Source of the DNA: Longimicrobium sp.
Lineage (GTDB): Bacteria; Gemmatimonadota; Gemmatimonadetes; Longimicrobiales; Longimicrobiaceae
Assembly (NCBI GenBank): GCA_036389135.1
Contig: DASVQP010000101.1
Coordinates: 1-64,000, forward strand
Length of the DNA stretch: 64,000 bases
Direction: 5' to 3'
In this document: positions 8,555 through 19,342 of the stretch, piece after piece
Position numbering within the stretch: position 1 is the first letter of the stretch
Layout: the number at the start of each line of letters is the position of its first letter
Notes under the pieces: generated by a model
What the model saw: the letters and a program-made list of their open reading frames with translations, nothing else
Told to the model about the DNA's origin: nothing
The model's database searches: none
Made by a program: the position numbers and the translations under genes

Positions 8555-10669
8555 CTACGCCCCCATCTCGTTGAACCGCGCGATGTACGTGTTCAGCCGC
8601 ACGGACACCTGCCCCAGCGCCGCCACCGCACGCTCCACCTCCGCCAGCGTCTCCGCCTGCTCGCGGGCGGCGGTGGCGACACCCGTGGCGCCGTGGCCGT
8701 TGCGCTCGGCCAGCCCGGCGATGGTGGCGATCTCTCCCAGGAGGGCGGCGAGGCGCAGGCGCTGCTCCTCCGCGCGGCCCGCCATGCGCGTGGTGAGGTC
8801 GGCCGACTCGCCGGCGGCCGCCGCGATGCGCTGCACGGAGTCGAGCGCGGTGCGCGACAGGTCGCCAACGCCGGAGACGCGCTCGGAGCCGGCCTGCATG
8901 CGTCCCAACGCGGCGTGCACCTGTCCGCGAACGGACTCCACCACGTCGCGCGCCTCCAGGGCGGCGCGGGCGCTGCTGTCCGCAAGGTTGCGCACCTCGT
9001 CCGCCACCACCGCGAAGCCGCGTCCCTGCTCGCCGGCGCGCGCGGCCTCGATGGCGGCGTTGAGGGCGAGGAGGTTGGTCTGGTCCGCGATCTGGCCGAT
9101 GGAGCCCACCAGCGAGGAGATGCGCTCGGAGGCGCGCTCCAGGCCCGCCAGCTCCTGCGCCTCCAGGTCCACGAAGTCGCGCAGCTCCACCAGCCGCCCG
9201 ATCGCCTCCTCGATGGCGCCGCGGTTCTGCACGGCCATGCGCCCCGTGTCGCGGCTGGTGTCGGCGGAGGAGCGGGCGTCGCGCGCCATCTGCTCGGCGG
9301 CGGCGGCGAGCTGGGCGGCGACCTCGCGGCCGCGGGCGGTGCGCTCGCCCTGATCGGCGACCTGCTCGCCCATGGCGGCGGCGTGCTCGGCCACCTCCAC
9401 CCCGCTCGCGCGCAGCTCGGCCAGCCGTCCGCCCAGCTCCCGGAGCTGCCCCTCCACCTCACCCGCGCTCTGCGTCATGGGGCGCACCAGCGAGTCGAGC
9501 TGCAGCGCGAGCGAGACCTGGCGGCCGAAGCGCTCGATCAGCCGCACCTCGTTGGGCCCGTACGCGCGGGGACGGTGGTGCGCGATCTCCAGCACCCCCA
9601 GCACCGTGCGACCGTACTGGAGCGGCTGCAGCACGAGCGAGCGGGCGCCGTCGCCGTGGAACCGCCCCTCGCGGCGCAGGTCGGCCACTATCAGCGCGTC
9701 GTCGCGCCCGGCGGCCTCCACGTGCAGGTCGCTCGCCTCGGCGATGGGGGCGCCGCCGTTCGCCGCGGGATAGATCGGCGCCAGGCGGTTTCCATCGACC
9801 GCGTAGATGCGCAGCCAGCGCCACTCCACCAGCCGCGCCGCCAGCCGCTCGATCTGCTCCAGCGACTCGCCCAGCGTCATCCCCGCGGCGATCACCGCCT
9901 CCATCGCCACCACCTTGCGCAGCTCCTCGGACGCGATCGCCTCCACAACCAGGGCGCGCGCCAGGAGGCCGGCAAAGATCACGAACGCCAGGATGAAGGC
10001 CCATCCCAGGTGCGTGCCGTACATGATGAGCGCCGCCGCCACCGCCAGCGCGGCGATGATCCCCAGGAACGCGGAGATCACCTCGTAGCGGAAGATGATC
10101 ATCCACTCCGCCTGGCTCAGCTTTCCGCGGTACGCCAGCGAGAAGTAGAAGAGCCCGCGGCTCGCCGCCAGGTATGCCAGGAAGAAGGCGACGATGGTGG
10201 GGATCCACTCCGCCGAGAACACGTCGCCGGCGCCGATCCCAGACGGGTAGGTCTGGCCGCGAACCGCGACGACCGCCGCGAACACCCCCGCCCCGGCCAC
10301 CGCGGCGAGCGACTCGCGCCCGGCGTTGATCAGCGCGGGGATGACGTCCTTGCGGCGGAGCGCGTCGCCGGCCACGGTGCCGAGGTAGGCGGCGAGGACG
10401 GCGGCGGCGGGCTCGCCCATCATCACCAGCGGCGCCACCGGCACCACCGTCATGGTGACGTACGCGAACTTGGAGAGCGGCACCGCCCCCAGCCGCAGCA
10501 GCGCCACCGCCACGATCCCGGCGAGGGCGGCGATCCACCCCCCTGTGGTGCGCGGCGGGTAGAGCACGGCGACGGTCAGGGTGAGCAGCGCGCCCGCGTA
10601 CAACACGCCGCGCGCGTAGCCGGCGAGGATGCGGTGCATCACCGTGGACACGTCGCGCTCCGCGTTCAT
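8555..10669 (-). CDS. membrane-GAF methyl-accepting chemotaxis-type receptor
   Basis: A 704-residue protein. About eight hydrophobic segments fill residues 15-255, a GAF domain lies at about 265-420 ([13 protein letters not shown]), and an MCP signalling domain at about 440-700 carries the conserved hairpin [20 protein letters not shown] and [16 protein letters not shown]. MCPs control CheA kinases, but no che gene is present in the window. The multi-pass sensor replaces the usual periplasmic ligand domain. The ATG is 1 nt from the trpA stop, so the gene is co-transcribed with trpA. What it senses is unknown. Confidence 0.82.
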   Translation of the reverse strand: MNAERDVSTVMHRILAGYARGVLYAGALLTLTVAVLYPPRTTGGWIAALAGIVAVALLRLGAVPLSKFAYVTMTVVPVAPLVMMGEPAAAVLAAYLGTVAGDALRRKDVIPALINAGRESLAAVAGAGVFAAVVAVRGQTYPSGIGAGDVFSAEWIPTIVAFFLAYLAASRGLFYFSLAYRGKLSQAEWMIIFRYEVISAFLGIIAALAVAAALIMYGTHLGWAFILAFVIFAGLLARALVVEAIASEELRKVVAMEAVIAAGMTLGESLEQIERLAARLVEWRWLRIYAVDGNRLAPIYPAANGGAPIAEASDLHVEAAGRDDALIVADLRREGRFHGDGARSLVLQPLQYGRTVLGVLEIAHHRPRAYGPNEVRLIERFGRQVSLALQLDSLVRPMTQSAGEVEGQLRELGGRLAELRASGVEVAEHAAAMGEQVADQGERTARGREVAAQLAAAAEQMARDARSSADTSRDTGRMAVQNRGAIEEAIGRLVELRDFVDLEAQELAGLERASERISSLVGSIGQIADQTNLLALNAAIEAARAGEQGRGFAVVADEVRNLADSSARAALEARDVVESVRGQVHAALGRMQAGSERVSGVGDLSRTALDSVQRIAAAAGESADLTTRMAGRAEEQRLRLAALLGEIATIAGLAERNGHGATGVATAAREQAETLAEVERAVAALGQVSVRLNTYIARFNEMGA

Positions 10670-10670
10670 C

Positions 10671-11483
10671 TCAGCCCGGGCGCTGGACCGCGGCGCGCAG
10701 GCCGCGCACCAGGGGACGCGCGCCCTCCACGCCCGCGCGCCCCAGCAGGTCCACCAGCGCGCTCCCCACCACCACGCCGTCCGCGTTGGCGGCGACGACG
10801 GCGGCCTGCTCGGGTGTGGAGATGCCGAAGCCCACCGCCACCGGCACCGTAGTGGCGGCGCGCACCGCGTCCACCTCGGCGGCCAGGCCCGCGGCGAGCG
10901 ACATCTGCGCCCCCGTCACGCCCGTCCTCGACACGTAGTACACGAAGCCGCGCGCCGCCGCCGCGATCACCTTGACGCGGGCAGGGAGCGTGGTGGGGGC
11001 GATCAGGCGGATCAGGTCCAGCGGCGAAGCGGCGAAGGCGGCCTCCAGCTCCGGATCGGCGCCCACGGGGAGGTCCGTCACCAGCACCCCCTGCGCGCCC
11101 GCCTCCGTCGCGTCGGCCAGGAAGCGCGCGACGCCGTGGCGCAGGATGGGGTTGAGGTAGGTGAAGATCACCACCGGCGTGTCGTGCGTGGCGCGGAACT
11201 CGGCCAGCCGCTCCAGCGTCCAGCGCAGGTCCACCCCCTGCTCGATCGCCTGGAACGACGAGCGCTGGATGGTGGGCCCGTCCGCCAGCGGGTCACTGAA
11301 GGGAATGCCCAGCTCGATGACGTCGGCGCCCTCTTCGGCCAGCATGCGCAGGAGGGCGGGGGTGTCCGCGGGGGAGGGGTGTCCTGCGGTGATGTAGGGG
11401 ATCAGGGCGGCGCGCCGCTGCGCGCGGCAGGCGGCGAAGGCTTCCGCCAGGGTGATTCGGTCAGACGAAATAGTCGCCGACAT
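10671..11483 (-). CDS. trpA: tryptophan synthase alpha subunit
   Basis: A 270-residue TrpA. It cleaves indole-3-glycerol phosphate to indole, which is passed to TrpB. Family motifs are PYITAGHP, the catalytic Glu in [23 protein letters not shown] with the active-site Tyr, [19 protein letters not shown] and VGFGIST. Its ATG lies inside the last codons of the HD-GYP gene (23-nt overlap), and the MCP gene follows after 1 nt. TrpA normally sits directly after trpB; here two signalling genes intervene. No catalytic residue seems lost. Confidence 0.96.
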   Translation of the reverse strand: MSATISSDRITLAEAFAACRAQRRAALIPYITAGHPSPADTPALLRMLAEEGADVIELGIPFSDPLADGPTIQRSSFQAIEQGVDLRWTLERLAEFRATHDTPVVIFTYLNPILRHGVARFLADATEAGAQGVLVTDLPVGADPELEAAFAASPLDLIRLIAPTTLPARVKVIAAAARGFVYYVSRTGVTGAQMSLAAGLAAEVDAVRAATTVPVAVGFGISTPEQAAVVAANADGVVVGSALVDLLGRAGVEGARPLVRGLRAAVQRPG

Positions 11484-12912
11484 GGATTCCGTACCGCTCA
11501 GGATCGGTGGTCTTGATGATGGATCGCAGCGGCTCGCCCGTGGCGGGGTTCACCTGCGTGAGGTCCAGCAGGGGCGCGGGGTCGAGCGGTATCCCCATGG
11601 AGTCGTGGATGATGCGCACCGTGGGCTGGTGCATCGCGTCCGGCCGGGTGCTGGCGGCCACCACCACGGCCAGCTCGTAGCTGTCCAGGATGACCAGCGA
11701 GCCCACCGGGTAGATGCCGGTCATGCTGATGAACGCCTTCACGATCAGCGGATCGAAGCCGCGCGTGGTGTTGTCGCGCATCTCGCGCAGCACGTGGTCC
11801 GCCGGCCAGGGCTGCGCCTGGTAGCTGCGCTTGGTGGTGGCCGCGTCGAAGCCGTCCGCCACCGCCACGATCCGCCCGAAGAGCGAGGTCGTGCGCGGCC
11901 TCAGCGAGCGCGGATAACCCGTCTGGTCGATCTTCATGTGGTGCTCGTACGCCACCAGCATGGCGCGCAGCGGAAGCTCGGCCAGCCCGCGCATGGCGAA
12001 GAGCGTGAGGAGCCCCTCCGTGGGGTGCTCCTGCATCACCTTGAACTCCTCGGTGGTCAGGGGGCCGGGCTTGTTGATCACCTCCCACGGCATCTTCGCC
12101 TTGCCCACGTCGTGCAGCAGCGCCCCCAGCCCCAGCTCGTACAGCTGGTGCTTGTCGAAGCCCAGCTTCTTTCCCAGCGCGACCGAGAAGATGCACACGT
12201 TCACCGAGTGGGTGAAGGTGTACTCGTCATAGTCGCGCAGCGTGGTGAGGCCGAAGATGGAGCTCTCGTTGGTGAGCACCTGGTCCACGATGGACTGCAC
12301 CGCGCGCTTTACCGGGCGGATGGAGACGCCCTTGCCCATGCGCAGCGCCGACATCGTCTCGCGCGCGACGGCGACGGTGTGGGCGTAGGCGCGCTTGGCC
12401 ATCTGCTTCGCGTTCTCGTCCGTCTCCGGGTCGCGGTCCTGGTCCGGGTGCACGGCCAGGTGCAGGACGGCGCTGCGGGCCAGCCGCTCCGCGAAGTGGC
12501 CGAAGCGGTTGTCCGCGTGCGGTTCCGCCATCAGGAGCGAGAGGAACGCCGTCCACTCCGCCGTCCCCGCGCCGGGGAACGCCTCCACCGTCCCGATCCC
12601 GTGCCGGTGCAGCGCGCGCCCGACCAGCCCAAACGTGGCGTAGCTCGCCAGGTCGATGCGCAGTCGAAGATCGTTGACGAAGAAGAAGTCGCCCACGTAG
12701 CGCACGGAGAGCTCGCCCTCCTGGTCCATCAGGGCGCGCGCGGTGGCGTCCAGCTCGGCCAGGGCGTTGACCACCGCCTGGTTCTCCAGCGGATAGAGCT
12801 GCAGCGCGCGCGTGGCGGCCGCCATCGCGAAGAGGAGGTCGCGCCCGCGCAGCTGCACCACGCGCTCGTCGCCGGAGTGCGGCGCGCCGGTGGAGGTGGC
12901 CGGGGCGCTCAC
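11461..12912 (-). CDS. HD-GYP domain protein
   Basis: A 483-residue protein. The N-terminal region (about 15-115) is an uncharacterised domain that it shares with the preceding HEAT-repeat protein. The C-terminal HD-GYP domain (about 210-420) has an intact LLHDVGKAKMP and a variant second motif EHHMKIDQTGYP, in which the usual Glu of HHE is Met and one Gly is Gln. HD-GYP proteins hydrolyse cyclic-di-GMP; the variation makes activity likely but unproven. The GTG start overlaps the HEAT gene's stop (GTGA), and its 3' end overlaps trpA by 23 nt, giving tight translational coupling. Confidence 0.85.
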   Translation of the reverse strand: MSAPATSTGAPHSGDERVVQLRGRDLLFAMAAATRALQLYPLENQAVVNALAELDATARALMDQEGELSVRYVGDFFFVNDLRLRIDLASYATFGLVGRALHRHGIGTVEAFPGAGTAEWTAFLSLLMAEPHADNRFGHFAERLARSAVLHLAVHPDQDRDPETDENAKQMAKRAYAHTVAVARETMSALRMGKGVSIRPVKRAVQSIVDQVLTNESSIFGLTTLRDYDEYTFTHSVNVCIFSVALGKKLGFDKHQLYELGLGALLHDVGKAKMPWEVINKPGPLTTEEFKVMQEHPTEGLLTLFAMRGLAELPLRAMLVAYEHHMKIDQTGYPRSLRPRTTSLFGRIVAVADGFDAATTKRSYQAQPWPADHVLREMRDNTTRGFDPLIVKAFISMTGIYPVGSLVILDSYELAVVVAASTRPDAMHQPTVRIIHDSMGIPLDPAPLLDLTQVNPATGEPLRSIIKTTDPERYGIHVGDYFV

Positions 12913-14594
12913 TGGCGCATCCCCCGCAGCGCGCGGCCTACCGCGCTCCGCACTACGGGGTCCGCGTCGGCGGCGGCGGCGTTCAGCGCCTTCTCGGCGG
13001 CGGGGTGGCGGATGCGGCCGAGGCCGAGCGCCGCGCAGGCCCGCGTCTCCCCCGACTCGCGCCGCCCCAGCCAGCTCTTGCCGTTGAGCACGCGGTCCAG
13101 CACCGGCACCCCCTCCGCGCCCGCGACGCCGCCGTACGCCTCGAAGAAGGCGATGCGCTCCGAGAGCTCGGAGTCGCGCAGGCGCTTCGAGTCGAGCGCG
13201 GCCTCCAGCTTCGCGCGGGCCGGGGCGTAGCGCAGCGTGCCCAGCGCGCGGGCGGCGGCCACGCGCACCTCGCGGTCCGCGTCCTCCAGCGCCCCCTCCA
13301 GCGCGCCCGCCGAGGACGGCGAGCGGATCTCCTGCAGCGCCTCCACTGCCGCCAGCCGCACCGGCGCCTCCGGGCGCGACAGGAGGCGCGTGACCTCCCC
13401 CGCCGCCGTCTGCACGCGCAGCCGGCCGACGAGACGCGCGGCGCCGGTCACCAGCGTCGCGTCCGCCTCGGCCAGCAGGCGCACCAGGTGCTCGCGGTTG
13501 GCGTCGCCCAGGCGCTCGGCGGCGCTCTGAACGGTGGCGCGCACGCGCGGGGAGCCGCTGCTCTCGGCGGCGCGGACGAGGGGGCCCAGCGCTTCGGGGG
13601 GGAAGAAGGAGAGGAGGGTGGAGAGGTCGTCGTCGCGCACCCTCTCGCCGGCTTCCTCCACGGTGCGCACCAGCTCGGCCACGGTGGCGGGCTCGGCGAG
13701 CTGGGCGAAGAGGGCGCGCACCCCGCGCAGCACTCCGGGCGCCAGGCGCGCCGTCGTGGCGACGGAGACCATCTCCCCCACCACGTACGCCGCCAGGTCC
13801 ACCCGCGCCGCGCCCAGCAGCGTGGGGATGGCATCGCCCAGCACCTCCATCACCTGCTCCTGGCGGGCGTGCGTGCCGTCCTGCATCCGGTCGAAGAGCG
13901 CCGTGAGCACCCCCGTCCACAGGTCGCGCTCCATCTCGGCGCGCACCTCGGCGGCCAGCCGGTTCAGCTCCGTCTGGTCGAGGAAGTAGAGCGCCTCGCG
14001 GAAGTCGTCGGTGGTGAGGGTGGCGCGGGGCGTCTGCTCCGCCTCGGCGCGCGGCGCGGCGACGGCCCTGGTCTCGCCGGAGACCGCGTCGGGAAGGTGC
14101 ACCCCGTCCGGCAGCGCCTCCACGTAGCGGTAGCGGAAGTAGAGCCAGTCCTTTTCCCAGAAGATGGTGAGAAGGTCGTCCTCGTCCGCGCCGCGCACCT
14201 GGTGCGCGTGGGCCAGGATCTCCACGAGCCGCTGGAGCTCCTCCTCCTCGAATCCGCGGCGGAGCGTGACCTCGCGCACCCCGTCGCGATAGAGGAGGAA
14301 GGCCAGGTTGTCGCGCTCGTCGCTCTGGAAGACGGCGGCGCCCTGCCAGTGCAGCTCGCGCTCCTCCACCGAGAGCGTGAGGTGCGGCACCTGCTCCCAG
14401 AGCTGCCCCAGGCGCGCGGCGAGCAGCTCCATGAAGCGGTCCAGCGCGGGGCTCTTCCCCTCGTACAGCAGGTGCGCCCGCAACGCCTTGGAGATCCCCT
14501 GCACCACCTCCCTGACTTCCGCGCGCAGCGGGTCCGCGACCGTGTTGGCGGCCGAAGATGCATTGGCGTTGGTCTGGAGGAGCGAGTCGGTCAT
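12909..14594 (-). CDS. HEAT-repeat protein
   Basis: A 561-residue soluble protein. Residues 25-115 form a domain also found at the N-terminus of the following HD-GYP protein (LRAHLLYEGKSPALDRFMEL). Residues 330-561 hold HEAT/PBS-lyase-type repeats (VRLAAVEALQEI, VRVAAARALGTL, VRSAVGRALRGM), which usually serve as protein-binding scaffolds. No enzyme motif is visible. I chose the start at MTDSLL; an upstream ATG would add 19 residues. The overlap with the HD-GYP gene suggests that the two products work together, perhaps as partner and effector. Confidence 0.75.
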   Translation of the reverse strand: MTDSLLQTNANASSAANTVADPLRAEVREVVQGISKALRAHLLYEGKSPALDRFMELLAARLGQLWEQVPHLTLSVEERELHWQGAAVFQSDERDNLAFLLYRDGVREVTLRRGFEEEELQRLVEILAHAHQVRGADEDDLLTIFWEKDWLYFRYRYVEALPDGVHLPDAVSGETRAVAAPRAEAEQTPRATLTTDDFREALYFLDQTELNRLAAEVRAEMERDLWTGVLTALFDRMQDGTHARQEQVMEVLGDAIPTLLGAARVDLAAYVVGEMVSVATTARLAPGVLRGVRALFAQLAEPATVAELVRTVEEAGERVRDDDLSTLLSFFPPEALGPLVRAAESSGSPRVRATVQSAAERLGDANREHLVRLLAEADATLVTGAARLVGRLRVQTAAGEVTRLLSRPEAPVRLAAVEALQEIRSPSSAGALEGALEDADREVRVAAARALGTLRYAPARAKLEAALDSKRLRDSELSERIAFFEAYGGVAGAEGVPVLDRVLNGKSWLGRRESGETRACAALGLGRIRHPAAEKALNAAAADADPVVRSAVGRALRGMRQ

Positions 14595-14815
14595 GCGGGC
14601 GGGGCTTTGGGAAGGATGCAACAGTTTAGCCGCCTGGGGTACGCCGCACAACCTCTTGCAAGCGCGGCAGAAAGGCCTCAGCCGTTAGGCGACGGGATGT
14701 GACTGCAGGTTCACGCAGAGACACAGAGGGGTACGGAAAGACTACCGAGAGGGGTTCTCCGTGGCTTTGCGGTTCCCCTCCGTGTTCTCCGCGTGATGCT
14801 TTTTCTTTTTTGCCG
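14595..14815. repeat. IHR-type inverted repeat, copy 2, between trpB and the HEAT gene
   Basis: Bases 14709-14808 carry TTCACGCAGAGACACAGAGG and the near-complementary CTCCGTGTTCTCCGCGTGA. This is the only intergenic gap within the trpB-HEAT-HD-GYP-trpA-MCP string, so it may act as a terminator or processing site or host an internal promoter. No gene is seen in this interval. Confidence 0.7.
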
Positions 14816-16015
<1,200 letters not shown>

Positions 16016-16675
16016 CGAACCGCAGGGATTAGGGATTAGGGATCTCACCGCGGTGACGAAGCGGTGGATCGAGTCCGCGTCTTTGATGCCGGGGGCCGAT
16101 TCGACTCCCGAGCTCACGTCCACCACGTCGGGGTGGAGGATGCCGGCCGCCTCGGCCACGTTGTCGGGGCGCAGGCCGCCCGCCGCGATCAGGGCGACGC
16201 CGTCCGGGACGGCGTCGCGGTGCGCGGCAACCTCGGCCCACGGGAACGATGCGCCGGTGCCCCCGCGCGCCGCGGTGCTGAAGCCGTCCAGGAGGAGCGC
16301 GTCCACGGCGCCGGCCCAGCGCGGCGCCTCGGCGGCCAGCTCGCCGCCGGTGCGGGGGCGCAGCGCCTTCCAGACCGTCCAGCCGCGGGCGCGGAGCTCC
16401 GCCGCCAGCTCCGGCGTCTCGTCGCCATGAAGCTGCAGGACGTCGAGCCCGGCCGCGCGCCCCGCGGCCTCCAGCTCTTCCAGCGAGGCGTCCACGAAGA
16501 CGCCGACCCTGCGCGCGGGGAGATCGCCAAAAATAACGCGAGCGGCCTCCGGCGTCACCGTGCGGCGGCCGCCGGGCGCGAAAACGGCGCCCAGGTACGC
16601 GGCGCCGGCGTCGGCTGCGGCCCGGGCGTCCTCGTGCCGCGTAAGGCCGCAGACCTTGACCTCGGGATGCGTCAC
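16016..16675 (-). CDS. trpF: phosphoribosylanthranilate isomerase (stop-less, runs into trpB)
   Basis: A 220-codon TrpF region. It catalyses the Amadori rearrangement of phosphoribosylanthranilate. The general base Cys is in VKVCGLT and the general acid Asp in [24 protein letters not shown] and [11 protein letters not shown] are also typical. The GTG start overlaps the trpC stop (GTGA). The usual end is at about [10 protein letters not shown]; the following SLIPNPCGS is encoded by a triple ATCCCTA repeat and leads in frame to the trpB ATG without a stop. Whether one or two proteins are made is open. Confidence 0.9.
16023..16044. repeat. AGGGATT tandem repeat at the trpF-trpB junction
   Basis: On the plus strand, AGGGATTAGGGATTAGGGAT gives almost three perfect 7-bp units, 21 bp and hence frame-neutral. 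It lies exactly where the trpF stop codon and trpB Shine-Dalgarno sequence would be expected. Confidence 0.85.
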
Positions 16676-17469
16676 GCCCGCTCCACCTTGGGGCGCCCGG
16701 CCAGGGCGGCGGCCGCGGCGCGCAGGTCCTCCTGCCGCATCAGCGACTCGCCCACCAGGATTGCGTCTACCCCGGCGGCGCCGAGCCGGTCCACGTCCGC
16801 CGCCGCGCGAATCCCGCTCTCCGCCACCAGCGTCACCCCCGCGGGCACCGCGCCCGCCAGCCGCATCGACAGGTCCAGGTCGGTGACGAAAGTGTCGAGG
16901 TCGCGGTTGTTGATCCCCAGCAGCGTGGCGCCGGCGGCCAGGGCGCGCTCCACCTCGTCCGCGTTGTGCGCCTCCACCAGCGCGTCCATCCCCATCTCGT
17001 GGATCTGCGCGTGAAGCTCGCGCAGGAGCTCGTCGTCCAGGATGCGCACGATCAGCAGCACCGCGTCCGCGCCCGCGCCGCGCGCCTCCCACAGCTGCAG
17101 CGGATCGATGATGAAGTCCTTGCGGATGACGGGGAGCGCGACGGCGGACGCCACGCTGCGCAGCGCGTCCAGGTCGCCGCCGAAGTACTCGCGGTCGGTG
17201 AGCACGGACACCGCCGCCGCCCCGCCCTGCTGGTACGCGCGGGCGACCCCGGCCGGATCTGCGCCGGGGCGGATCTCGCCCGCGGAGGGGGAGCGGCGCT
17301 TGACCTCGGCCAGCAGGCGCACCTCGCCGGGCCGGCGCAGCGCCGTGGCGAAGCCTCGCGGCGGGGGAGCGTCGGCCGCGCGGGAGCGCAGCTCAGGCCC
17401 GGTTCCGGCTAGGCTGCGCAGCTCCTCGCGCTTGGTGCTGACGATGCGGTCCAGGATGTTTGAGATCAC
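16672..17469 (-). CDS. trpC: indole-3-glycerol phosphate synthase
   Basis: A 265-residue TrpC. It closes the indole ring by decarboxylation of carboxyphenylaminodeoxyribulose phosphate. Catalytic residues are visible in [10 protein letters not shown] (Glu and Lys), VIRKDFIID (Lys), LVEAHN (Glu) and GINNRDL (Asn); VAESGI carries the last Glu. The GTG start before ISNILDRIV matches the family N-terminus; a longer in-frame extension crosses the lexA promoter region and was rejected. It is the first gene of trpC-trpFB and diverges from lexA across 92 bp. Confidence 0.94.
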   Translation of the reverse strand: MISNILDRIVSTKREELRSLAGTGPELRSRAADAPPPRGFATALRRPGEVRLLAEVKRRSPSAGEIRPGADPAGVARAYQQGGAAAVSVLTDREYFGGDLDALRSVASAVALPVIRKDFIIDPLQLWEARGAGADAVLLIVRILDDELLRELHAQIHEMGMDALVEAHNADEVERALAAGATLLGINNRDLDTFVTDLDLSMRLAGAVPAGVTLVAESGIRAAADVDRLGAAGVDAILVGESLMRQEDLRAAAAALAGRPKVERA

Positions 17470-17483
17470 TGAAAATCGATTGC

Positions 17484-17512
17484 TTGCGCTTCGGTTTGCG
17501 TTCGGGTATATT
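17484..17512 (+). promoter_or_regulatory. candidate lexA promoter
   Basis: TTGCGC (17484-17489) is separated by 17 bp from TATATT (17507-17512). The predicted start of transcription is at about 17519, about 43 nt before the lexA ATG. It is the only TATA-like element in the lexA/trpC divergent spacer on this strand. Confidence 0.5.
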
Positions 17513-17525
17513 GCTTCGGTGCCTG

Positions 17526-17543
17526 TTCGGATGCAACCCCGAA
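17526..17543. promoter_or_regulatory. candidate LexA operator (TTCGG-N8-CCGAA)
   Basis: A perfect 5-bp inverted repeat lies just downstream of the candidate lexA -10, where a repressor would block the promoter. LexA commonly represses its own gene. The motif is not the E. coli or the B. subtilis box, so the assignment rests on position and symmetry only. Further TTCGG half-sites occur at 17490-17494, 17501-17505 and 17515-17519. Confidence 0.35.
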
Positions 17544-17561
17544 TCAACAGCCGGAGGCGCA

Positions 17562-18182
17562 ATGGCGCTCACGAAGAAGCAGCGGCAGATCCTGGACTAC
17601 GTCGAATCCTTCGTGGAGACGAACGGGTACTCCCCGAGCTACGAGGAGATTGCGGAGCACTTCCAATACTCCTCGCTGGCGACCGTCCACGAGCATCTCA
17701 CCAATCTGGAGCAAAAGGGCTTCCTGCGGAAGAACTACAACAAGAGCCGGTCTCTTGAAGTGGTCCGCGCGGACCTGCACGCTCCAGCCATCGAGCTTCC
17801 CCTGATGGGCACCGTCGCGGCGGGTCTCCCGCTGGAGGTGACGGACGGCCTGCAGGAGACGGTCACGGTTCCCCACGACATGGTGCGGCGCGGCAACAAC
17901 TACGTCCTCCGCGTCAAGGGCGACTCCATGATCGACGAGCAGATCCGCGACGGCGACTACATCATCGTCAACTCCCGCCAGACGGCCGACAACGGGGAGA
18001 TGGTGGTGGCGCTGGTCTCGGACGGGACGGTGGGCGGCTCCGCCACGGTCAAGAAGTTCTACCGGGAGAAGGACGGCAAGGTGCGCCTGCAGCCGGCCAA
18101 CCCCACCATGGAGCCGATGTACTTCCCGGCGGATGCGGTGCAGATCCAGGGGATCGTGGTCGGCGTCATCCGTAAGTACTGA
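17562..18182 (+). CDS. lexA: SOS-response repressor LexA
   Basis: A 206-residue LexA. The N-terminal winged helix includes LTKKQRQILDYVESF and SLATVHEHLTNL. The self-cleavage bond is Ala87-Gly88 in TVAAGLP. The serine-protease dyad is Ser122 in KGDSMID and Lys164 in SATVKKF. It represses DNA-repair genes until RecA filaments trigger autocleavage. The ATG follows GGAGG at 8 nt. The candidate promoter and TTCGG-N8-CCGAA element upstream suggest autoregulation. It is followed by a 44-codon gene and a strong terminator. Confidence 0.95.
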   Translation: MALTKKQRQILDYVESFVETNGYSPSYEEIAEHFQYSSLATVHEHLTNLEQKGFLRKNYNKSRSLEVVRADLHAPAIELPLMGTVAAGLPLEVTDGLQETVTVPHDMVRRGNNYVLRVKGDSMIDEQIRDGDYIIVNSRQTADNGEMVVALVSDGTVGGSATVKKFYREKDGKVRLQPANPTMEPMYFPADAVQIQGIVVGVIRKY

Positions 18183-18291
18183 TCCCGTGCCGGCCCGTGC
18201 CCGCCGCCCGTTCCTCCGCGCCCGTGCGCGGCGGCTGGGCGGGCTGGCCAGGTCCGCGGTGCGGCCCAACCATTCCTTAGGAGCGACGACG

Positions 18292-18426
18292 ATGAAGGAC
18301 GCGCAGCCGGTGCCGTTCGTGGTGGGGCGGATCTCCAAGGAGGGCCGCCGCATGATGGTGCTCGACCCGGCGACCCCCCCGCCGATCCCCGGCCCCTGGG
18401 ACCTGCGCGCGGTCTTTACGCTGTAG
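18292..18426 (+). CDS. small hypothetical protein downstream of lexA
   Basis: A 44-residue frame starting MKDAQPVPFVVG and ending PWDLRAVFTL. AGGAG lies 8 nt before the ATG, a better Shine-Dalgarno sequence than most genes here have, and a strong terminator follows 22 nt after the stop. I do not recognise the product. It has no membrane segment, and its Pro-rich middle reads PATPPPIPGP. It could be co-expressed with lexA, since only 109 nt separate them. Confidence 0.5.
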   Translation: MKDAQPVPFVVGRISKEGRRMMVLDPATPPPIPGPWDLRAVFTL

Positions 18427-18447
18427 ATCTCGGGGTGCGGTGAACGT

Positions 18448-18492
18448 GCGCCCCCGCCTGGACCTCGGTCCGGGCGGGGGCGCTTGTGTTTG
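18448..18492 (+). terminator. Rho-independent terminator after lexA and the small gene
   Basis: An 11-bp perfect stem, GCGCCCCCGCC (18448-18458) with GGCGGGGGCGC (18473-18483), encloses a further GGACC/GGTCC pairing. TTGTGTTTGT follows. Confidence 0.8.
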
Positions 18493-18806
18493 TGGTGCAA
18501 CACCGGGCGCGGCGACGCCGGGGGATGAACGCCGGGGCGCCGGGCGCAACAACATCGGGGGCCGCAACACCGGGGGCTGAACGCCGGGGGCCGCAACACC
18601 GGGGGCTGAAGCCCCCGGCTGGAACTACGGGAAGACCGCTGAAGCGGTCTCGGACCGCGGCACTCGTTGTAATTGTCAACCTGAGCGACGCGCTTCTCCG
18701 TCCTCTCCCCTGGGCCTGCCTCTGGCGCGGAGCGAAGGATCTACTGTGCGTGCCGAGAGGCCGGCGGGACGAGCCGATCCCGAGGACGCGCGACTCAGCT
18801 CTCCAG
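18493..18806. repeat. CCGGGGGCTGAAG-type repeats and gene-free interval
   Basis: The tail 18493-18598 has degenerate CCGGGGG(C/T)TGAACGC and CGCAACA units. The full unit is the palindrome at 18599-18618 (CCGGGGGCTGAAGCCCCCGG) plus the AGACCGCT/AGCGGTCT hairpin at 18633-18650. The same two-hairpin unit recurs near 39860, 47805 and 55765. From 18660 to 18806 nothing recognisable is seen. Confidence 0.7.
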
Positions 18807-19244
18807 TTAGACCGCGCCGCTCGTGCGAGGTTCCGTCCGTCGTCTCCAGGGATCGCCCGGCGCCTTCAGGTACTTCGCAAAGATGTAGGGCCAGGGGAGC
18901 ACGAGAGGAACCAGCACGAGCCCCAGGACGCAAGAGAAGAGCGTGTCCGAGGTGCCCGCGTCCAGGCGGCCGGCAGACCAGAGGGGGAGACCGAAGGCCG
19001 CGACCCAGATGCACTTCCACGCGAGCTCAAAGAGCAGCAGCGGCATCATCCTCACCGGGTAGCGCACGCCCAGGGCACACAGGAGCGTCAGCGCCCCGAG
19101 CATGGCCCATACGACGCCGCGCATGTGCTCCGGCATCTTGGGCGAGGCGAGGATCAACGGCCAGATCTGGAGCCCCATCAGCACGGCGATGAGCAGGTAC
19201 ATCGCCCGCAGCAGGTTGAGGCGCAAGGTGGATAGTTCGTGCAT
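18807..19244 (-). CDS. four-helix membrane protein
   Basis: A 145-residue protein with about four hydrophobic segments (LLRAMYLLIAVLMGLQI; WAMLGALTLLCALGV; MPLLLFELAWKCIWVAAFG; LVLVPLVLPWPYIF). No enzymatic motif is visible. I chose MHELST because AAGGAG lies 7 nt upstream. An earlier in-frame ATG at 19346 overlaps the stop codon of the HTH gene (ATGA) and would add 34 low-complexity residues; both starts are plausible. It is the third gene of the DUF2975-HTH operon. Confidence 0.65.
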   Translation of the reverse strand: MHELSTLRLNLLRAMYLLIAVLMGLQIWPLILASPKMPEHMRGVVWAMLGALTLLCALGVRYPVRMMPLLLFELAWKCIWVAAFGLPLWSAGRLDAGTSDTLFSCVLGLVLVPLVLPWPYIFAKYLKAPGDPWRRRTEPRTSGAV

Positions 19245-19342
19245 GGTATGCTCCTTCGCCCCTGTGTTGGATTGGGCGGATGATGAGGTCGGCGTGGCGA
19301 TGGGGACGGATGCCCCCGACGCCGGTGGGTAGGCGGCGGCAC

